From: Erwinia persicina
GTDB taxonomy: Bacteria; Pseudomonadota; Gammaproteobacteria; Enterobacterales; Enterobacteriaceae
Direction of reading: 5' to 3'
Assembly: GCF_014838825.1 (NCBI RefSeq)
Contig: NZ_JACYMO010000002.1
Span: 62,001 to 126,000 of the forward strand
Length of the DNA: 64,000 nucleotides
Part shown: one piece after another, positions 43,173 through 53,356 of the stretch
How positions within the stretch are numbered: position 1 is the first letter of the stretch
How the letters are laid out: each line of letters begins with the position of its first letter
Notes under the pieces: model-generated
What the model was told of the DNA's origin: nothing
Database searches by the model: none
The model's input: the letters and a program-made list of their open reading frames with translations, nothing else
Made by a program: the position numbers and the translations under genes

Positions 43173-44718
43173 TGGCAGGCAACTGATTGCTCCAGGTTTC
43201 CGTCAGCGTTTTGTCACCGTTAACCAGTGCAGCACGCATCTCGGTCGGCTGTTTATTGTCTTTAACACGAATACGTAACACCAGACGCCAGCCTTTGGTG
43301 ACCGGGTTGTAACGAACGCTGTTTTCGACCAGCTCTGCGTTATTACCCACGCTCACCTGCGGCGTTACCGGGGTGTTTTCCGGCAGCTTGCTCATCTCCG
43401 GGCCAACAAAGTCGACGATAAACGCCACTGTGCCGTCCGGCTGACGCACCAGGTTAGACTGCTTCACGTCACCCGGTGAACGCAGCGTGCTTTTCACATA
43501 CGCCGTTTCCGGCGAGTGCAGCTGGTTTTCGTCACGCGTAAAGTGCAGGCGATAGGCGAATTTCATCTCTTTGCCCGGCTCAGGCAGGGTTTCCGGTGTC
43601 CAGAAGGCCACGATATTATCGTTGGTTTCGTCGGTTGTCGGGATTTCTACCAGCTCAACGCGGCCTTTACCCCAGTCACCTTTTGGCTCAACCCAGCCAC
43701 TCGGACGGAGATCGTAGCGATCGTCCAGATCCTGATACTTATCGAAATCTCGGCCACGCTGCAGCAGACCGAAACCACGCGGGTTTTCAACGGTAAAGGT
43801 GCTGACGGCCAGATGTTTCGGATTATTCAGCGGACGCCAGATCCACTCGCCGTTACCGGCATGGATCGACAGGCCGTTAGAGTCGTGCAGTGCCGGACGG
43901 AAGTTAGCCACCTGTGACGGCTGATTCGCGCCAAACAGATACATGCTGGTAAGCGGTGCTACGCCCAGTTTACCTACGTTATCGCGCAGGTAGACCTTCG
44001 ACTGCACGTCTACGGTGCTGTCTTTACCCGGCGTCAGGGTGAAGCGATAGGCTCCGGTGGCACGCGGCGAATCGAGCAGCGCGTAAATCACCAGATGCTT
44101 ATCCTGAGGCTTGGGACGTTCGATCCAGAACTCTTTAAAGCGCGGGAACTCTTCACCGGACGGCAGCGCGGTGTCAATCGCCAGGCCACGGGCTGACAGG
44201 CCATAGACCTGACCCTGACCTATTACGCGGAAGTAACTGGCACCCAGGAAGCTGGCGATCTCGTCTTTCTTATCTTTGCTGTTAAGCGGATACAGCACTT
44301 TGAAACCAGCAAAGCCGAGGTTTTTCACCGTATCCGGATCATGCTTAACGTTGCCAAAGTTAAAATACTCTGGGGAGTATTTTATCTCGCGAACGCTGGT
44401 CGCAGTGACCTCGTTCAAACGTACCGGGGTATCGAAGTACATCCCCTGGTGGTAGAACTCAAGCTTGAAGGGGGTCTTCAGTTTGTTCCAGTACGCTTTT
44501 TCATGATTGAACTGGATCTGCTGATAGTCGGCATACTTCATATCACGCAGCTGTGATGGCAGATTGCTCTTAGGCGCTTCAAAGCCTTTACCTGCTAAGT
44601 CTTTCGCCTGTTTTGCCACATCGTCAATGTTAAAAGCCCAGCCTGTATTGGCATACATTGAAAGCAAAACTGCTGCGCTAACCCAGCGCAATTTCATCAG
44701 TTTTGGTTTATTGTTCAT
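43165..44718 (-). CDS. opgG: Osmoregulated periplasmic glucan protein OpgG
   Basis: OpgG (MdoG) is a periplasmic protein that handles glucan branching or release. Start at ATG 44718 gives 517 residues; a GTG four codons upstream and an ATG at 44697 (matching the E. coli start) are alternatives. A signal peptide ends at [78 protein letters not shown] and the C-terminal [17 protein letters not shown] blocks are nearly identical to E. coli. Confidence 0.96.
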   Translation of the reverse strand: MNNKPKLMKLRWVSAAVLLSMYANTGWAFNIDDVAKQAKDLAGKGFEAPKSNLPSQLRDMKYADYQQIQFNHEKAYWNKLKTPFKLEFYHQGMYFDTPVRLNEVTATSVREIKYSPEYFNFGNVKHDPDTVKNLGFAGFKVLYPLNSKDKKDEIASFLGASYFRVIGQGQVYGLSARGLAIDTALPSGEEFPRFKEFWIERPKPQDKHLVIYALLDSPRATGAYRFTLTPGKDSTVDVQSKVYLRDNVGKLGVAPLTSMYLFGANQPSQVANFRPALHDSNGLSIHAGNGEWIWRPLNNPKHLAVSTFTVENPRGFGLLQRGRDFDKYQDLDDRYDLRPSGWVEPKGDWGKGRVELVEIPTTDETNDNIVAFWTPETLPEPGKEMKFAYRLHFTRDENQLHSPETAYVKSTLRSPGDVKQSNLVRQPDGTVAFIVDFVGPEMSKLPENTPVTPQVSVGNNAELVENSVRYNPVTKGWRLVLRIRVKDNKQPTEMRAALVNGDKTLTETWSNQLPANE

Positions 44719-44970
44719 GTTAATCCGCACATCCCCCCCTTTCGGGTACGTAAATCAATTGATCCATCTTAAAGGATAATTCGGCATTCCGACAGCCTGA
44801 CCCCATTTTTGTTCTGCCCTCTCTCCGCGGCTAACAGCCAGATTCTCAAGCGTTTAGCGGAAACAGATTCGGCTGATAGTATACGCGTGTTTGCTCCATT
44901 AAAGTAAGCAGTAAGCTTTAGGCTGGTTCAGGGTGAGCCAGGTTAATAACGTGTTGAATATTGGATATAT

Positions 44971-46098
44971 ATGACTAAGAAAACACCACAACGAGAATAT
45001 TTTCTGGATTCGATTCGCGCCTGGCTGATGCTGTTAGGGGTGCCTTTTCATGTTTCACTGATTTATTCCACACAAAACTGGTCTGTTAACAGCCCCGCGC
45101 CCTCTGAATGGCTGACGCTGCTGAACGACTTTATCCATGCCTTCCGCATGCAGGTATTCTTTGTTATTTCAGGCTATTTTTCTTACATGCTGTTTCTGCG
45201 CTACACCCCGTCTGACTGGCTGAAGGTACGCGTGGAGCGGGTCGGCATCCCGATGCTGACGGCTATCCCGCTGATTACGCTGCCGCAGTTTTTTATGCTG
45301 AAAGAGTGGACCAGTAAGATCGGCGACTGGAGCAGTAAGACACTGTATGAGAAGTATAACACCCTGGTCTGGGATCTGATTTCGCACCTCTGGTTTCTTC
45401 TGGTGCTGATTGTGCTGACGGTGGCGGGCTTCTGGCTGTTCCGTTTTCTGCGCGACGGCGCGCGGCAAAAAACAGACTATTCTGACCTTACCTGGACCCG
45501 TTTAACGGGTTTTATTCTGCTTTGCAGCCTGGTGTGGATCGCTTTTCGTCGCCTGATGTTTATTTTTGCACCGCAAGTGCTCGGCGATGCGCTGTTTAAT
45601 ATGGCCGTGATGCAGACGCTGCTGTATCTCCCTTTCTTTATGCTGGGTGCTATGGCCTGGAAATACCCGGCGATTAAAGCCCTGTTTGTCCGTCCGGTTC
45701 CCTGGACCTTTATCGGTTCTGCGCTGGCTTTTGCCGCCTATGTGGCTAACCAGACCTGGAGCAAGGGCGAAGGCTGGCTGTATGAGATTGATGCGGTGGT
45801 GTCGATGCTGATGGGCCTGTGGATGATCAATGTGGTGTTTACCTTCGGCCACCGGATGCTCAACTCCCACTCGCCGCGCGTCACCTATCTGGTCAACGCA
45901 TCCCTGTTTATCTATCTGGTGCATCACCCGTTGACCATTCTTTATGGCATCCTGTTTGTTAAACAGATCGACAGCAACACTCTGGGCTTTTTCGCCGGGC
46001 TGGTCTTCGTCTTTGGCATTGCCTTCCTACTGTACGAAATCCATCTGCGTATTCCGCTGCTGCGTTTCCTGTTTTCCGGTAAACCCCAGCGCCAGTAG
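44971..46098 (+). CDS. opgC: Glucan succinyltransferase OpgC
   Basis: OpgC (MdoC) is an inner-membrane acyltransferase that adds succinyl groups to periplasmic glucans. The 375-residue product has about 10 hydrophobic segments and belongs to the acyltransferase 3 family: [26 protein letters not shown] with the catalytic His context, [17 protein letters not shown], and a C-terminal [15 protein letters not shown]. It diverges from opgG across about 250 bases, as in E. coli. Confidence 0.95.
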   Translation: MTKKTPQREYFLDSIRAWLMLLGVPFHVSLIYSTQNWSVNSPAPSEWLTLLNDFIHAFRMQVFFVISGYFSYMLFLRYTPSDWLKVRVERVGIPMLTAIPLITLPQFFMLKEWTSKIGDWSSKTLYEKYNTLVWDLISHLWFLLVLIVLTVAGFWLFRFLRDGARQKTDYSDLTWTRLTGFILLCSLVWIAFRRLMFIFAPQVLGDALFNMAVMQTLLYLPFFMLGAMAWKYPAIKALFVRPVPWTFIGSALAFAAYVANQTWSKGEGWLYEIDAVVSMLMGLWMINVVFTFGHRMLNSHSPRVTYLVNASLFIYLVHHPLTILYGILFVKQIDSNTLGFFAGLVFVFGIAFLLYEIHLRIPLLRFLFSGKPQRQ

Positions 46099-46145
46099 CC
46101 GTCGGCCGGCACCCTAATGCAGGGGCCGGTCATTGTTACCGTTCG

Positions 46146-46181
46146 GCCCCCTGCTTAACGTGCCCACCTTTAGCAGGGGGC
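46146..46181. repeat. Inverted repeat between opgC and clsC
   Basis: GCCCCCTGCT at 46146-46155 and AGCAGGGGGC at 46172-46181 are perfect 10-base inverted arms around a 16-base loop. Both flanking genes converge here, so it may act in transcript ending, though no T-run follows. Confidence 0.6.
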
Positions 46182-46193
46182 GGCAGGCCCCTC

Positions 46194-47663
46194 CTATAAC
46201 AACCATTCGATCGGCAGACGCCATACCAGACGCACCAGCAGGCGCTGCATCAGACGGGTTCGCGGCTCACGTTTATGCACCACTTCATTGGCACCCTCTC
46301 CCGGGTACTCCACCCAGTTTATCCGCCCCCACTTATCCAGCCGCAGCGTCCAGGCGCGATCGCGCATGCTGCTGATAAAACGCTGGTGAATTTGCGTGGC
46401 CAGCGCGTCATTCTCAATCACCAACCCCATTTCCGTGTTCAGCACGGCAGAGCGAGGGTCAAAGTTAAACGAACCGATAAATACCGTCTGGTTATCAACG
46501 CTGAAGGTTTTGGCATGCAGGCTGGAACCCGAGTTCCCGGTCAGGCCCCGATCATGGCTCGGCTCGCGCACGTCGCTGTGCGGTTTCAGTTCGTATAAGC
46601 GAATGCCGTGACGCAGGAGTTTTTTGCGCCACTTGGCGTAACCGGCATGGACTATCGACACGTCGTTAGCCGCCAGCGAGTTGGTCAGAATCGAGATCTT
46701 TACCCCTTTGCGCACCAGCGCCAGCAGTTGCGCCACGCCTGTTCGTGTCGGCACAAAATAGGCAGAGATAATGTCCAGCTGCTGCTGGGGCCGGCCGATC
46801 ACTTCCAGCAGACGCTGGGGCAGCAGGGTGCTGGTTCTCGCCCGCCCCAGCCCTTTACGCGGGTCGTCACTCAGCAGGCGCGTTTTGGCCCAGGTAAACG
46901 GCAGCGATCGGTTGTCCAGCCCGGTCACAAAAGTCGACTCATCGACCTGGCGCAGATAGCGGGCGACCTGTGGGCTGTCGCGCCAGGCTTCGGGCAGTGA
47001 GACGGCTGAAGTGGCATTCTCTTCCTCATCCACCACCCGACGCAGCGGTGCCACGGGTCGGCTCTGCCAGTAGCGCTCAAAGTCCTGCGCCACCTCCTGC
47101 ACCACCGGGCCGACCGCCAGTACATCCAGATCGGAAAACAGCGGCTCGTCCCCGACGCCAAAATATTCATCACCGATATTTCTGCCGCCGACAATGGTGG
47201 CCGCATTGTCCACGGTGAAACTTTTATTGTGCATCCGTCGGTTCAGACGGGCAAAATCGGTCAGGTAGCCCAGCGCACGCAGCGTGCGGAAGGTGAACGG
47301 ATTAAACAGCCGCACCTCAATCAGCGGATGACGGTTCAGCTCACTGAGCGTGCGGTCCAGCCCCAGCGTGTTATTGTCGTCCAGCAGCAGACGCACCCTC
47401 ACTCCGCGCCCGGCCGCCGCCAGCAGCGCGCTGAACAGCAGCCTGCCGGAGAGATCGTTCTGCCAGATGTAATATTGTATATCCAGCGTCTTTTCCGCCA
47501 GAGCGATCAGCTGGTAGCGCGCAGCGAAGGCGTCAAGCCCTTCAGACAGGGGATAGACCCCGCTGTGCTGAGGATGTTGTTCGACCAGCGGCGTAATCGC
47601 CTGCGTCAGGCGTGTCGGGACAGCAGCGCTCTCTGCCTGTTGTGAGTGAAGCGTGTCGGTCAT
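46194..47663 (-). CDS. clsC: Cardiolipin synthase C (ClsC/YmdC)
   Basis: ClsC makes cardiolipin from phosphatidylglycerol and phosphatidylethanolamine. The 489-residue product has two phospholipase-D HKD motifs: HNKSFTVDNAATIVGGRNIGDEYF (about 150-173) and HAKTFSVDNQTVFIGSFNFDPRS (about 390-412). In E. coli clsC is preceded by ymdB and works with YmdB; no ymdB is found here, so the enzyme stands alone. It converges on opgC, as in E. coli. Confidence 0.94.
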   Translation of the reverse strand: MTDTLHSQQAESAAVPTRLTQAITPLVEQHPQHSGVYPLSEGLDAFAARYQLIALAEKTLDIQYYIWQNDLSGRLLFSALLAAAGRGVRVRLLLDDNNTLGLDRTLSELNRHPLIEVRLFNPFTFRTLRALGYLTDFARLNRRMHNKSFTVDNAATIVGGRNIGDEYFGVGDEPLFSDLDVLAVGPVVQEVAQDFERYWQSRPVAPLRRVVDEEENATSAVSLPEAWRDSPQVARYLRQVDESTFVTGLDNRSLPFTWAKTRLLSDDPRKGLGRARTSTLLPQRLLEVIGRPQQQLDIISAYFVPTRTGVAQLLALVRKGVKISILTNSLAANDVSIVHAGYAKWRKKLLRHGIRLYELKPHSDVREPSHDRGLTGNSGSSLHAKTFSVDNQTVFIGSFNFDPRSAVLNTEMGLVIENDALATQIHQRFISSMRDRAWTLRLDKWGRINWVEYPGEGANEVVHKREPRTRLMQRLLVRLVWRLPIEWLL

Positions 47664-47794
47664 CAGCGATCCTTAGCGGTCGTTCTGTTATTCATCCGGT
47701 TATTCTGCCTCTGTTTTTCGCCAGGCTCAGTGAGGCAAACATATAGTCTAGACTTAGCCCATCGCCTGCGATTTTATTGCCCCAGGAGAACATC

Positions 47795-48964
47795 ATGCAT
47801 GATGACAGCCCCCCGGCCACACGCCGTCACCAGCCCGCCCTCTTTAGGCGCTTTTTCCAGGGCAGCTTTGCCTGTTCCACCGCCTGCCGTACGCCCGGTA
47901 AACGGGCAGATTTAATGATCAGCAGCGGTCACGATACGCTGCTCGAAAAGGATTACGCCCTGCTGGCCAGTCACCAGATCCTCACGGCGCGCGACGGCGC
48001 ACGCTGGTATTTAATTGAGAAGCAACCGGGAGAATACCACTGGGACAGCTTTTTACCGCAGCTAAAAGCAGCAGAAAAGCATGGCATTGAGATGATCTGG
48101 GAGCTGGCTCATTTCGGCTGGCCGGACGGGTTGGATATCTGGGGAGCCGAATTTGTTGATCGTTTCAGCGCCTACGCCCGCGCCCTTGCCTGCCTGCTGC
48201 GCGACGAGGGGCATACCCAGCCGTTTATCACCCCAATGAATCAAATCTCTTTCTGGTCCTGGGCCGGGGCGGAAATTGCCTGGTTTAATCCCTTTGTCAC
48301 CGGGCGCGGGCGTGAGCTTAAACGACAGCTTGCCCGGGCCAGCATTGCCGCCATGCACGCCATGCGTGAAGCGCTCCCCGGCGTGCGCTTTGTCATTACC
48401 GATCCGCTGGTGCACGTGGCCGCCTCAGGCTATTCCGCCGCAGCACGGCAGGAGGCCCGGTTACAGCATCAGGCGCAGTTTGAAGTCTGGGACTGGCTGG
48501 CGGGAAGAAGCGAACCGGAGCTGGGTGGCTCGGAGGATCTGCTGAACATCATTGGCATGACCTGGTACCCGGATAATCAGTGGTTCCATAACGGCGATCC
48601 GCTGGAGCCTCATCATCCTGATTATCGTCCGCTGAACCTGCTGTTACAGGACGTGTGGCAGCGCTACCAGCGGCCGCTGCTGATCGCCGAAACTGGTGCG
48701 GAGTCGGGCCGCAGTCAGGACTGGCTTAATCGGGTGATTCAGGAAGGAGAGATGGCACTGAATGCCGGCGTTCAGCTTGAAGGCATTTCGCTTTATCCGG
48801 CAGTGGATTATCCGGCATGGGATGATGACCGCCGCTACCCCGTGGGGCTGTTTGGCTTACCGGATGCCAACGGGAACCGCACCGTTAACGAAGAGATGGC
48901 ATTGATGCTGCGCAGTCAGCAGATCAAACTCAGTCAGGGTACGATCAGGACATCCACAGAGTGA
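47795..48964 (+). CDS. Glycoside hydrolase-like TIM-barrel protein, putative acid/base Glu replaced
   Basis: A 389-residue protein resembling beta-glucosidase-type (clan GH-A) enzymes. Start at ATG 47795, 6 bases after AGGAG. A Rossmann-free TIM-barrel pattern begins with YHWDSFLPQLKAAEKHGIEMIWELAHFGWPDGLDIW, followed by TPMNQISFWSWAGAEIAWFNPFVTGRGRELK. Clan GH-A enzymes carry the acid/base Glu after Asn at this strand (NE); here the codon is CAA, Gln. The C-terminal strand LLIAETGAESGR holds the likely nucleophile. No signal peptide. Either a catalytically altered enzyme or a relative with another proton donor. Substrate unknown. Absent from the E. coli neighbourhood. Confidence 0.75.
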   Translation: MHDDSPPATRRHQPALFRRFFQGSFACSTACRTPGKRADLMISSGHDTLLEKDYALLASHQILTARDGARWYLIEKQPGEYHWDSFLPQLKAAEKHGIEMIWELAHFGWPDGLDIWGAEFVDRFSAYARALACLLRDEGHTQPFITPMNQISFWSWAGAEIAWFNPFVTGRGRELKRQLARASIAAMHAMREALPGVRFVITDPLVHVAASGYSAAARQEARLQHQAQFEVWDWLAGRSEPELGGSEDLLNIIGMTWYPDNQWFHNGDPLEPHHPDYRPLNLLLQDVWQRYQRPLLIAETGAESGRSQDWLNRVIQEGEMALNAGVQLEGISLYPAVDYPAWDDDRRYPVGLFGLPDANGNRTVNEEMALMLRSQQIKLSQGTIRTSTE

Positions 48965-49085
48965 TGCCCAGGACAAAGATAATCAGCGTGAACGAGGTCA
49001 CGGCAAGCACCACAATGGCAAACTGCGCATCATCTAACGGCACACGGGGTTCTTTTTCAGACTCAGGTTTGGAACTGTTTTTCAT
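48945..49085 (-). CDS. Small single-pass membrane protein, 46 residues
   Basis: A short frame overlapping the 3' end of the glycosidase-like gene by 20 bases on the opposite strand. ATG at 49083-49085, stop at 48945-48947. The protein is a polar N terminus (MKNSSKPESEKEPRVPLDD) followed by one strong hydrophobic helix (QFAIVVLAVTSFTLIIFVLG, then ITLWMS). The charged head and single helix are the layout of real small membrane proteins. The ribosome-binding site is weak. I do not recognise a family. Confidence 0.6.
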   Translation of the reverse strand: MKNSSKPESEKEPRVPLDDAQFAIVVLAVTSFTLIIFVLGITLWMS

Positions 49086-49505
49086 GTTCAGCCACAGCGT
49101 ACCGGCAAAACGTTCCTGTTGGGTGCCGGTAAAAAATGAAAGACGTCCCTTTCACCAAAAGTAAGCATTTCTAACGAAACCGGAGCCTGATACGGGCGCT
49201 AATCGCACCCAAAAGCGTCAGTAACCCCTGAATTATCGCGCAGAATAATAGCACGACTTGCCAACAGATTAACGTAATAAATTGATTAAACACCGCTGAA
49301 AACGGCATAACATATATTTTTTTATTGAAAATCAGTGAGCCTGCTTACTTCAAAAATTGAACAGTCAGATTAAAAGACTATCAAACTTAACTAATATTTT
49401 AACCGCTCCGTCAGCTCACTCCACCCGGCTTCAGCGCCCGGTGTTCTGGCGGCAGCGCCGGAAAATCTGCGGTCTTGAGATACCGCCGTAAGCCAGGGAG
49501 AAAAA
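49086..49505. other. Gene-free spacer upstream of the AraC regulator
   Basis: About 420 bases with no supported gene. 49230-49420 is AT-rich. It carries promoters for the small membrane protein (minus) and the AraC regulator (plus); no clear operator seen. Confidence 0.5.
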
Positions 49506-50342
49506 ATGAAGCAGTCAGGCTGGGTAGACTTCGCACGTGACGGGTTGTCATCCATAGAGACCCTGCGCGCTCATTTTACCGGCCACGCCTACGATCCGCA
49601 CTGGCACGACAGCTATCTTGTCGGCGTCACGGAACAGGGCGTGCAGCAGTTTCATACCCGCCGTCAGCAGCACCGCAGCCGTCCCGGTACCGTGTTCCTT
49701 CTGGAGCCGGGTGAACTGCACGACGGCGATGCCATTGACGACAGCGGGTTTACCTACCGGATGCTGTATATCGATCCGCTGACTATGCGCGGGCAGTTGG
49801 CCAGCCAGTTCAGTGATATTCCCGACCATTTCGAGCTGAGTTTTGCCCGCACGCTCAGTGGCGACCGCCGGCTGGCCAGGGCAACGTTTCATGCGTTTCA
49901 GGCGCTGCATCAGGGTGAGTTGAAAATCGTCAAAGAGAGCTCGCTGCAGCGGCTGTTTACCGCGCTGACCCGCCACCTGCACTGGCGAAGAGCGATCCAC
50001 ATCCCGGCGCATGAGAAGACCCTCGCGCTGCGGGCGCGGGATTTTATGCTGGATCGCCGCTATGACGATATTGGTCTGAGCGATATTGCTGCGGCGCTGG
50101 ACGTTGACCGTTTTCGGCTGTCGCGCGAATTTCATGCCCACTTCGGCCTGCCCCCGCACGCATGGCTGATCCAGCTGCGTCTGAGCGAAGCGCGTCGCCT
50201 GCTCGCGGGTGGGCTGCCGCCTGTCCAGGTGGCGGCACAGCTGGGGTTTGCCGATCAAAGCCACTTAGGCCGCTGGTTCAGGCGCACCAGTCAGTTAACC
50301 CCCGCCCGCTATCAGCAATACTGCACAAATCTTCCAGACTGA
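49506..50342 (+). CDS. AraC-family transcriptional regulator
   Basis: A 278-residue activator-type regulator. The N-terminal cupin sensor domain (about 20-150) shows HWHDSYLVGVTEQGVQQFHTR and GTVFLLEPGELHDG. The C-terminal AraC DNA-binding domain has two helix-turn-helix motifs: LSDIAAALDVDRFRLSREFHAHFGLPPHAWL (about 192-222) and PVQVAAQLGFADQSHLGRWFRRTSQLTPARY (about 240-270). It precedes the DUF2000 gene by 51 bases on the same strand, so it probably controls or is co-transcribed with it. The effector is unknown. Confidence 0.88.
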   Translation: MKQSGWVDFARDGLSSIETLRAHFTGHAYDPHWHDSYLVGVTEQGVQQFHTRRQQHRSRPGTVFLLEPGELHDGDAIDDSGFTYRMLYIDPLTMRGQLASQFSDIPDHFELSFARTLSGDRRLARATFHAFQALHQGELKIVKESSLQRLFTALTRHLHWRRAIHIPAHEKTLALRARDFMLDRRYDDIGLSDIAAALDVDRFRLSREFHAHFGLPPHAWLIQLRLSEARRLLAGGLPPVQVAAQLGFADQSHLGRWFRRTSQLTPARYQQYCTNLPD

Positions 50343-50393
50343 CGGCGCAGGCTGATTTAGGCTGCGTGTTTTCTCCGTCAGAAGGTAAAAGTG

Positions 50394-50801
50394 ATGAGTG
50401 ATGTTCGTTGTGTGGTGGTGCTGAACCAGGATTTAGCCAGTGGCAAGGCGGCGAATGCGGCGGCGGTGATCGCGCTGACACTGGGTCAGCGCCATCCCGG
50501 CCTGGTGGGTCATACGCTGTCGGACGCCTACGGCCAGCAGTATCCTGGCCTGATCCCGGTGGGGATCCCCGTACTGTCAGCCGATAATACGCAGCTGCGC
50601 GCGCTGCTCGCACGCTGCAGAGAACAGCAGCTTGATATCGTTCTCTTTCCCCGCGAGGGCCAGATGACGGTTGATTACGCGGCGTTTGCGGCGGCAGTCA
50701 GGGAAGTGGCCACCGGGGATCTGCAACATCTGGGTCTGGGGATTGCCGGGGATAAGAAAGCCCTGCGCAAGCTGACGGCCAGCCTTAAGCTGTTTGGCTG
50801 A
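50394..50801 (+). CDS. DUF2000 family protein
   Basis: A 135-residue protein of the DUF2000 family, distantly related to peptidyl-tRNA hydrolase 2. MSDVRCVVVLNQDLASGKAANAAAVIAL with the conserved N-x-AAV segment, VGIPVLSADNTQLRAL and LFPREGQ fit that family. ATG 50394 is preferred over the GTG one codon upstream; GAAGG lies upstream. Function unknown. Members often sit next to AraC- or Lrp-type regulators, as here. Confidence 0.8.
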   Translation: MSDVRCVVVLNQDLASGKAANAAAVIALTLGQRHPGLVGHTLSDAYGQQYPGLIPVGIPVLSADNTQLRALLARCREQQLDIVLFPREGQMTVDYAAFAAAVREVATGDLQHLGLGIAGDKKALRKLTASLKLFG

Positions 50802-50826
50802 CGGCCGGCCTGCATCACCGGCCCTG

Positions 50827-52209
50827 TTACGATGCCTTCCAGCCGCCGCCCAGGGCGCGGTAAAGGTCAATCTGTGCCAGCAGCAGGTTGTTTTTCGCCT
50901 GCACCACGCTGAGCTGGATGCTGAACAGCGAACGCTGGGCATCGAGTTCATCAAGGTAGGACGCATACCCGTTCTGGTAGCGGTTGCGGGCAATGCGCAG
51001 GGCCTCCTGCACCACTTTTTCCTGCTCCTGCAGTTCGGTCAGCTGCTCCTGATAGCGGGTAATGGCGTCCAGATCGTCATTAACCTCACTGAATGCGCTG
51101 CGTACCACTTTTTCATAGTTGTACAGGGCCTGATTGCGCGTTGCCATAGAGACATCGACCTGCGCCGTCAGTGCTTCGCGGTTCAGCAGCGGAGCCAGCA
51201 CGCTCCCGCCGATGCTCCACAGGCGGAAGGGGTTTTCCACCAGCTCATGCAGCACGGAACTTTGCATCGTACCGCTGGCGGTCAGGTTCAGCGAGGGCAG
51301 CAGGCTGGCGCGCGACGACTGCAGTGAGGCATCAGCGGCCAGCAGCTGACGTTCGGCCTGCACGATATCCGGCCTGCGTTGCAGCAGCTGTGATGGCATC
51401 ACGGCGGGCAGAACCTGCGGGGCAACATGATCAAAGTGATTCTGCCGGGCGATCTGGCGGGGATTCATCCCGACCAGAATACTCAGGGCATTTTCCTGCT
51501 GCGCAATCTGATGCTGCAATAGGGGAACCTGCGCCTTTGCCGTCTGGTATTCCGAGCGGGACTGCACCCACTCCAGCCGGGAAGTATAGCCGGATTCAAA
51601 CTGGCGCTGCGCCAGCTTTAACGAGTCTGCGCGGCTGTCCAGCGTAGCGCGGGTCACCCGCAGCTGCTCATCGAGTGATACCAGCGTCATATACCCTGAG
51701 GCCACCGAACTGGCAATCGTCAGTTCTGCCGCACTGGCTGCTGCCTGCTGTGCTGCCAGAGAGGCTTTCGCGGCGTCAATGCTGCTGCTGCGTTCCCCCC
51801 ACAAATCAACGTTGTAACTGGCCTGCAGCAGCCCCTGGAAAACCGCCGACTCGGCCGGTTGCCCGGTGGCGGCTGACAGGGAGCGCGCGCGCGCGGCTGA
51901 CACGCCCGCATCCAGCGTCGGGAAATTATCGCCTTGCGCACCGCGCAGTTGAGCACGGTACTGATCGACCCGGGAGCGGGCAGTGAGAATATCCGGGTTG
52001 TTGCGCAGCGCCTGATCCACCAGCTGATTCAGCGACGGGTCATTAAACGCCCGCCACCAGCTGGCTTCCACGGCCGCCCCTGGCCCGACCTGATTACGCC
52101 ATGCCGCCGGGATCGGCAGCGAAGACGGGGCCTGCCTGACCTCGGTTGCGCATCCGGCCAGCGTGGCCGACAGCATCATCACTAACAGCGTTTTTGGCGC
52201 AGGCATCAT
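50827..52209 (-). CDS. Outer-membrane efflux lipoprotein (NodT/OprM family)
   Basis: A TolC-like outer-membrane channel for the pump encoded upstream. The 460-residue product has a lipoprotein signal with LAGC (Cys at residue 19), then SLPIPAAWRNQVGPGAAVEASWWRAFNDPSLNQLVDQAL, the family opening. Two repeats of coiled-coil and beta-strands follow, each with RSRVDQYRAQLRGAQGDNFPTL- and RASLLPSLNLT-type motifs. ATG 52209 overlaps the end of the HlyD-like gene by 4 bases. Last gene of the marR-led operon. Confidence 0.9.
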   Translation of the reverse strand: MMPAPKTLLVMMLSATLAGCATEVRQAPSSLPIPAAWRNQVGPGAAVEASWWRAFNDPSLNQLVDQALRNNPDILTARSRVDQYRAQLRGAQGDNFPTLDAGVSAARARSLSAATGQPAESAVFQGLLQASYNVDLWGERSSSIDAAKASLAAQQAAASAAELTIASSVASGYMTLVSLDEQLRVTRATLDSRADSLKLAQRQFESGYTSRLEWVQSRSEYQTAKAQVPLLQHQIAQQENALSILVGMNPRQIARQNHFDHVAPQVLPAVMPSQLLQRRPDIVQAERQLLAADASLQSSRASLLPSLNLTASGTMQSSVLHELVENPFRLWSIGGSVLAPLLNREALTAQVDVSMATRNQALYNYEKVVRSAFSEVNDDLDAITRYQEQLTELQEQEKVVQEALRIARNRYQNGYASYLDELDAQRSLFSIQLSVVQAKNNLLLAQIDLYRALGGGWKAS

Positions 52210-53297
52210 TTTTTATCCTCCGCCTGTACCGAAGCCGTATCAATATCCACTTCCACCGACATGCCCGGACGCAGATGTCGGGTATTGTCACTGGTGATCT
52301 TAATGCGTACCGGAATACGCTGGGCGATTTTAACGAAGTTCCCCGTCGCGTTATCCGGGGAGATCGCGCTGAACTCCGAGCCCGCCGCCGGGGAGATGTA
52401 CTCGACTTCCCCGCTGAAGCGTTCACCGTTCAGGGCATCGACGCGGAAACTGACCGGAAGGCCAGGCCTGATGTGCGCCATCTGGGTCTCTTTCATATTG
52501 GCGATCACCCACTTCTGTTCCGGCACCAGCGAGGTCAGACGCGTTCCCGCCGTCACGTAGGCCCCCTGCCGTACGGCAATCTGCCCCAGCTGCCCCTCGC
52601 GCGGGGCGATGATTTTGGTGTTATCAAGGTCGATCTGCGCCAGCTCAAGCGCGGCCTGTGCGCTGGCCACGTCGGCTTCCAGCGAGGCGCGGTTGACGAT
52701 GGCCGTTTGCAGATCCTGACGTGAGACTTCCAGCGTTGCCTGCGCCTGCTGCACATCGGCCAACGTCTGGCTGTTGCTGGCGCGTGCAGCATCGCGTTCA
52801 CGCAGCGACAGGGATCCATCGGAGACCAGATTTTCAACGCGTTTCAGGTCGAGGCCCCCCTTCACTGCCTGGGCTTTGGCGTTTTGCAGCGCGGCCTCAT
52901 TGCGTTTGATCACCGCTTCTGCACTGCGCCGCTGCTGAATATTATTGGCCAGTACGGCCTTTTTCATCTCCAGCTGCGCCACCGCCTGATGTACTCGCTG
53001 GCGATAAATCCGGTCATCGATGGTCATCAATAAATCGCCCTGATGCACGGGCTGGAAGTCCAGCACGTTAACCTGGGTGATATAGCCGCTCACCTGCGGA
53101 CTGATAAACGTCACCTGGCCGCGCACGTAGGCGTTTTCCGTCGACTGCGTCTGGCTGGTAAAGGGCGGGAGCTGCCAGGCGTAAAGGATCACCAGTACGC
53201 CGACCAGCGCAATGCCCGACCCGAGGGCTATCGATATAATTCGCAGCTTATTATTTCTCAGACGCTCGGTGAGCTGCTGCTGTTCCTGTTGACTCAT
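52206..53297 (-). CDS. Membrane fusion protein (EmrA/HlyD family)
   Basis: The periplasmic adaptor that links the MFS pump to the outer-membrane channel. Start at ATG 53297 (MSQQEQQQLTERLRNN) with GGGGA upstream gives 363 residues. One N-terminal membrane helix (about 22-42), a lipoyl half-motif GQVTFISPQVSGYITQVNVLDFQPVHQGDLL, a long coiled-coil hairpin (about 90-200), the second half-motif APREGQLGQIAVRQGAYVTAGTRL and the beta-barrel. It lies between the transporter and channel genes. Confidence 0.9.
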   Translation of the reverse strand: MSQQEQQQLTERLRNNKLRIISIALGSGIALVGVLVILYAWQLPPFTSQTQSTENAYVRGQVTFISPQVSGYITQVNVLDFQPVHQGDLLMTIDDRIYRQRVHQAVAQLEMKKAVLANNIQQRRSAEAVIKRNEAALQNAKAQAVKGGLDLKRVENLVSDGSLSLRERDAARASNSQTLADVQQAQATLEVSRQDLQTAIVNRASLEADVASAQAALELAQIDLDNTKIIAPREGQLGQIAVRQGAYVTAGTRLTSLVPEQKWVIANMKETQMAHIRPGLPVSFRVDALNGERFSGEVEYISPAAGSEFSAISPDNATGNFVKIAQRIPVRIKITSDNTRHLRPGMSVEVDIDTASVQAEDKK

Positions 53298-53356
53298 AAT
53301 TTCCCCGTGTCCCGTTAGTTGCACCGCACGCAGAGGTGTTGCCTCCGCACGCGGTG

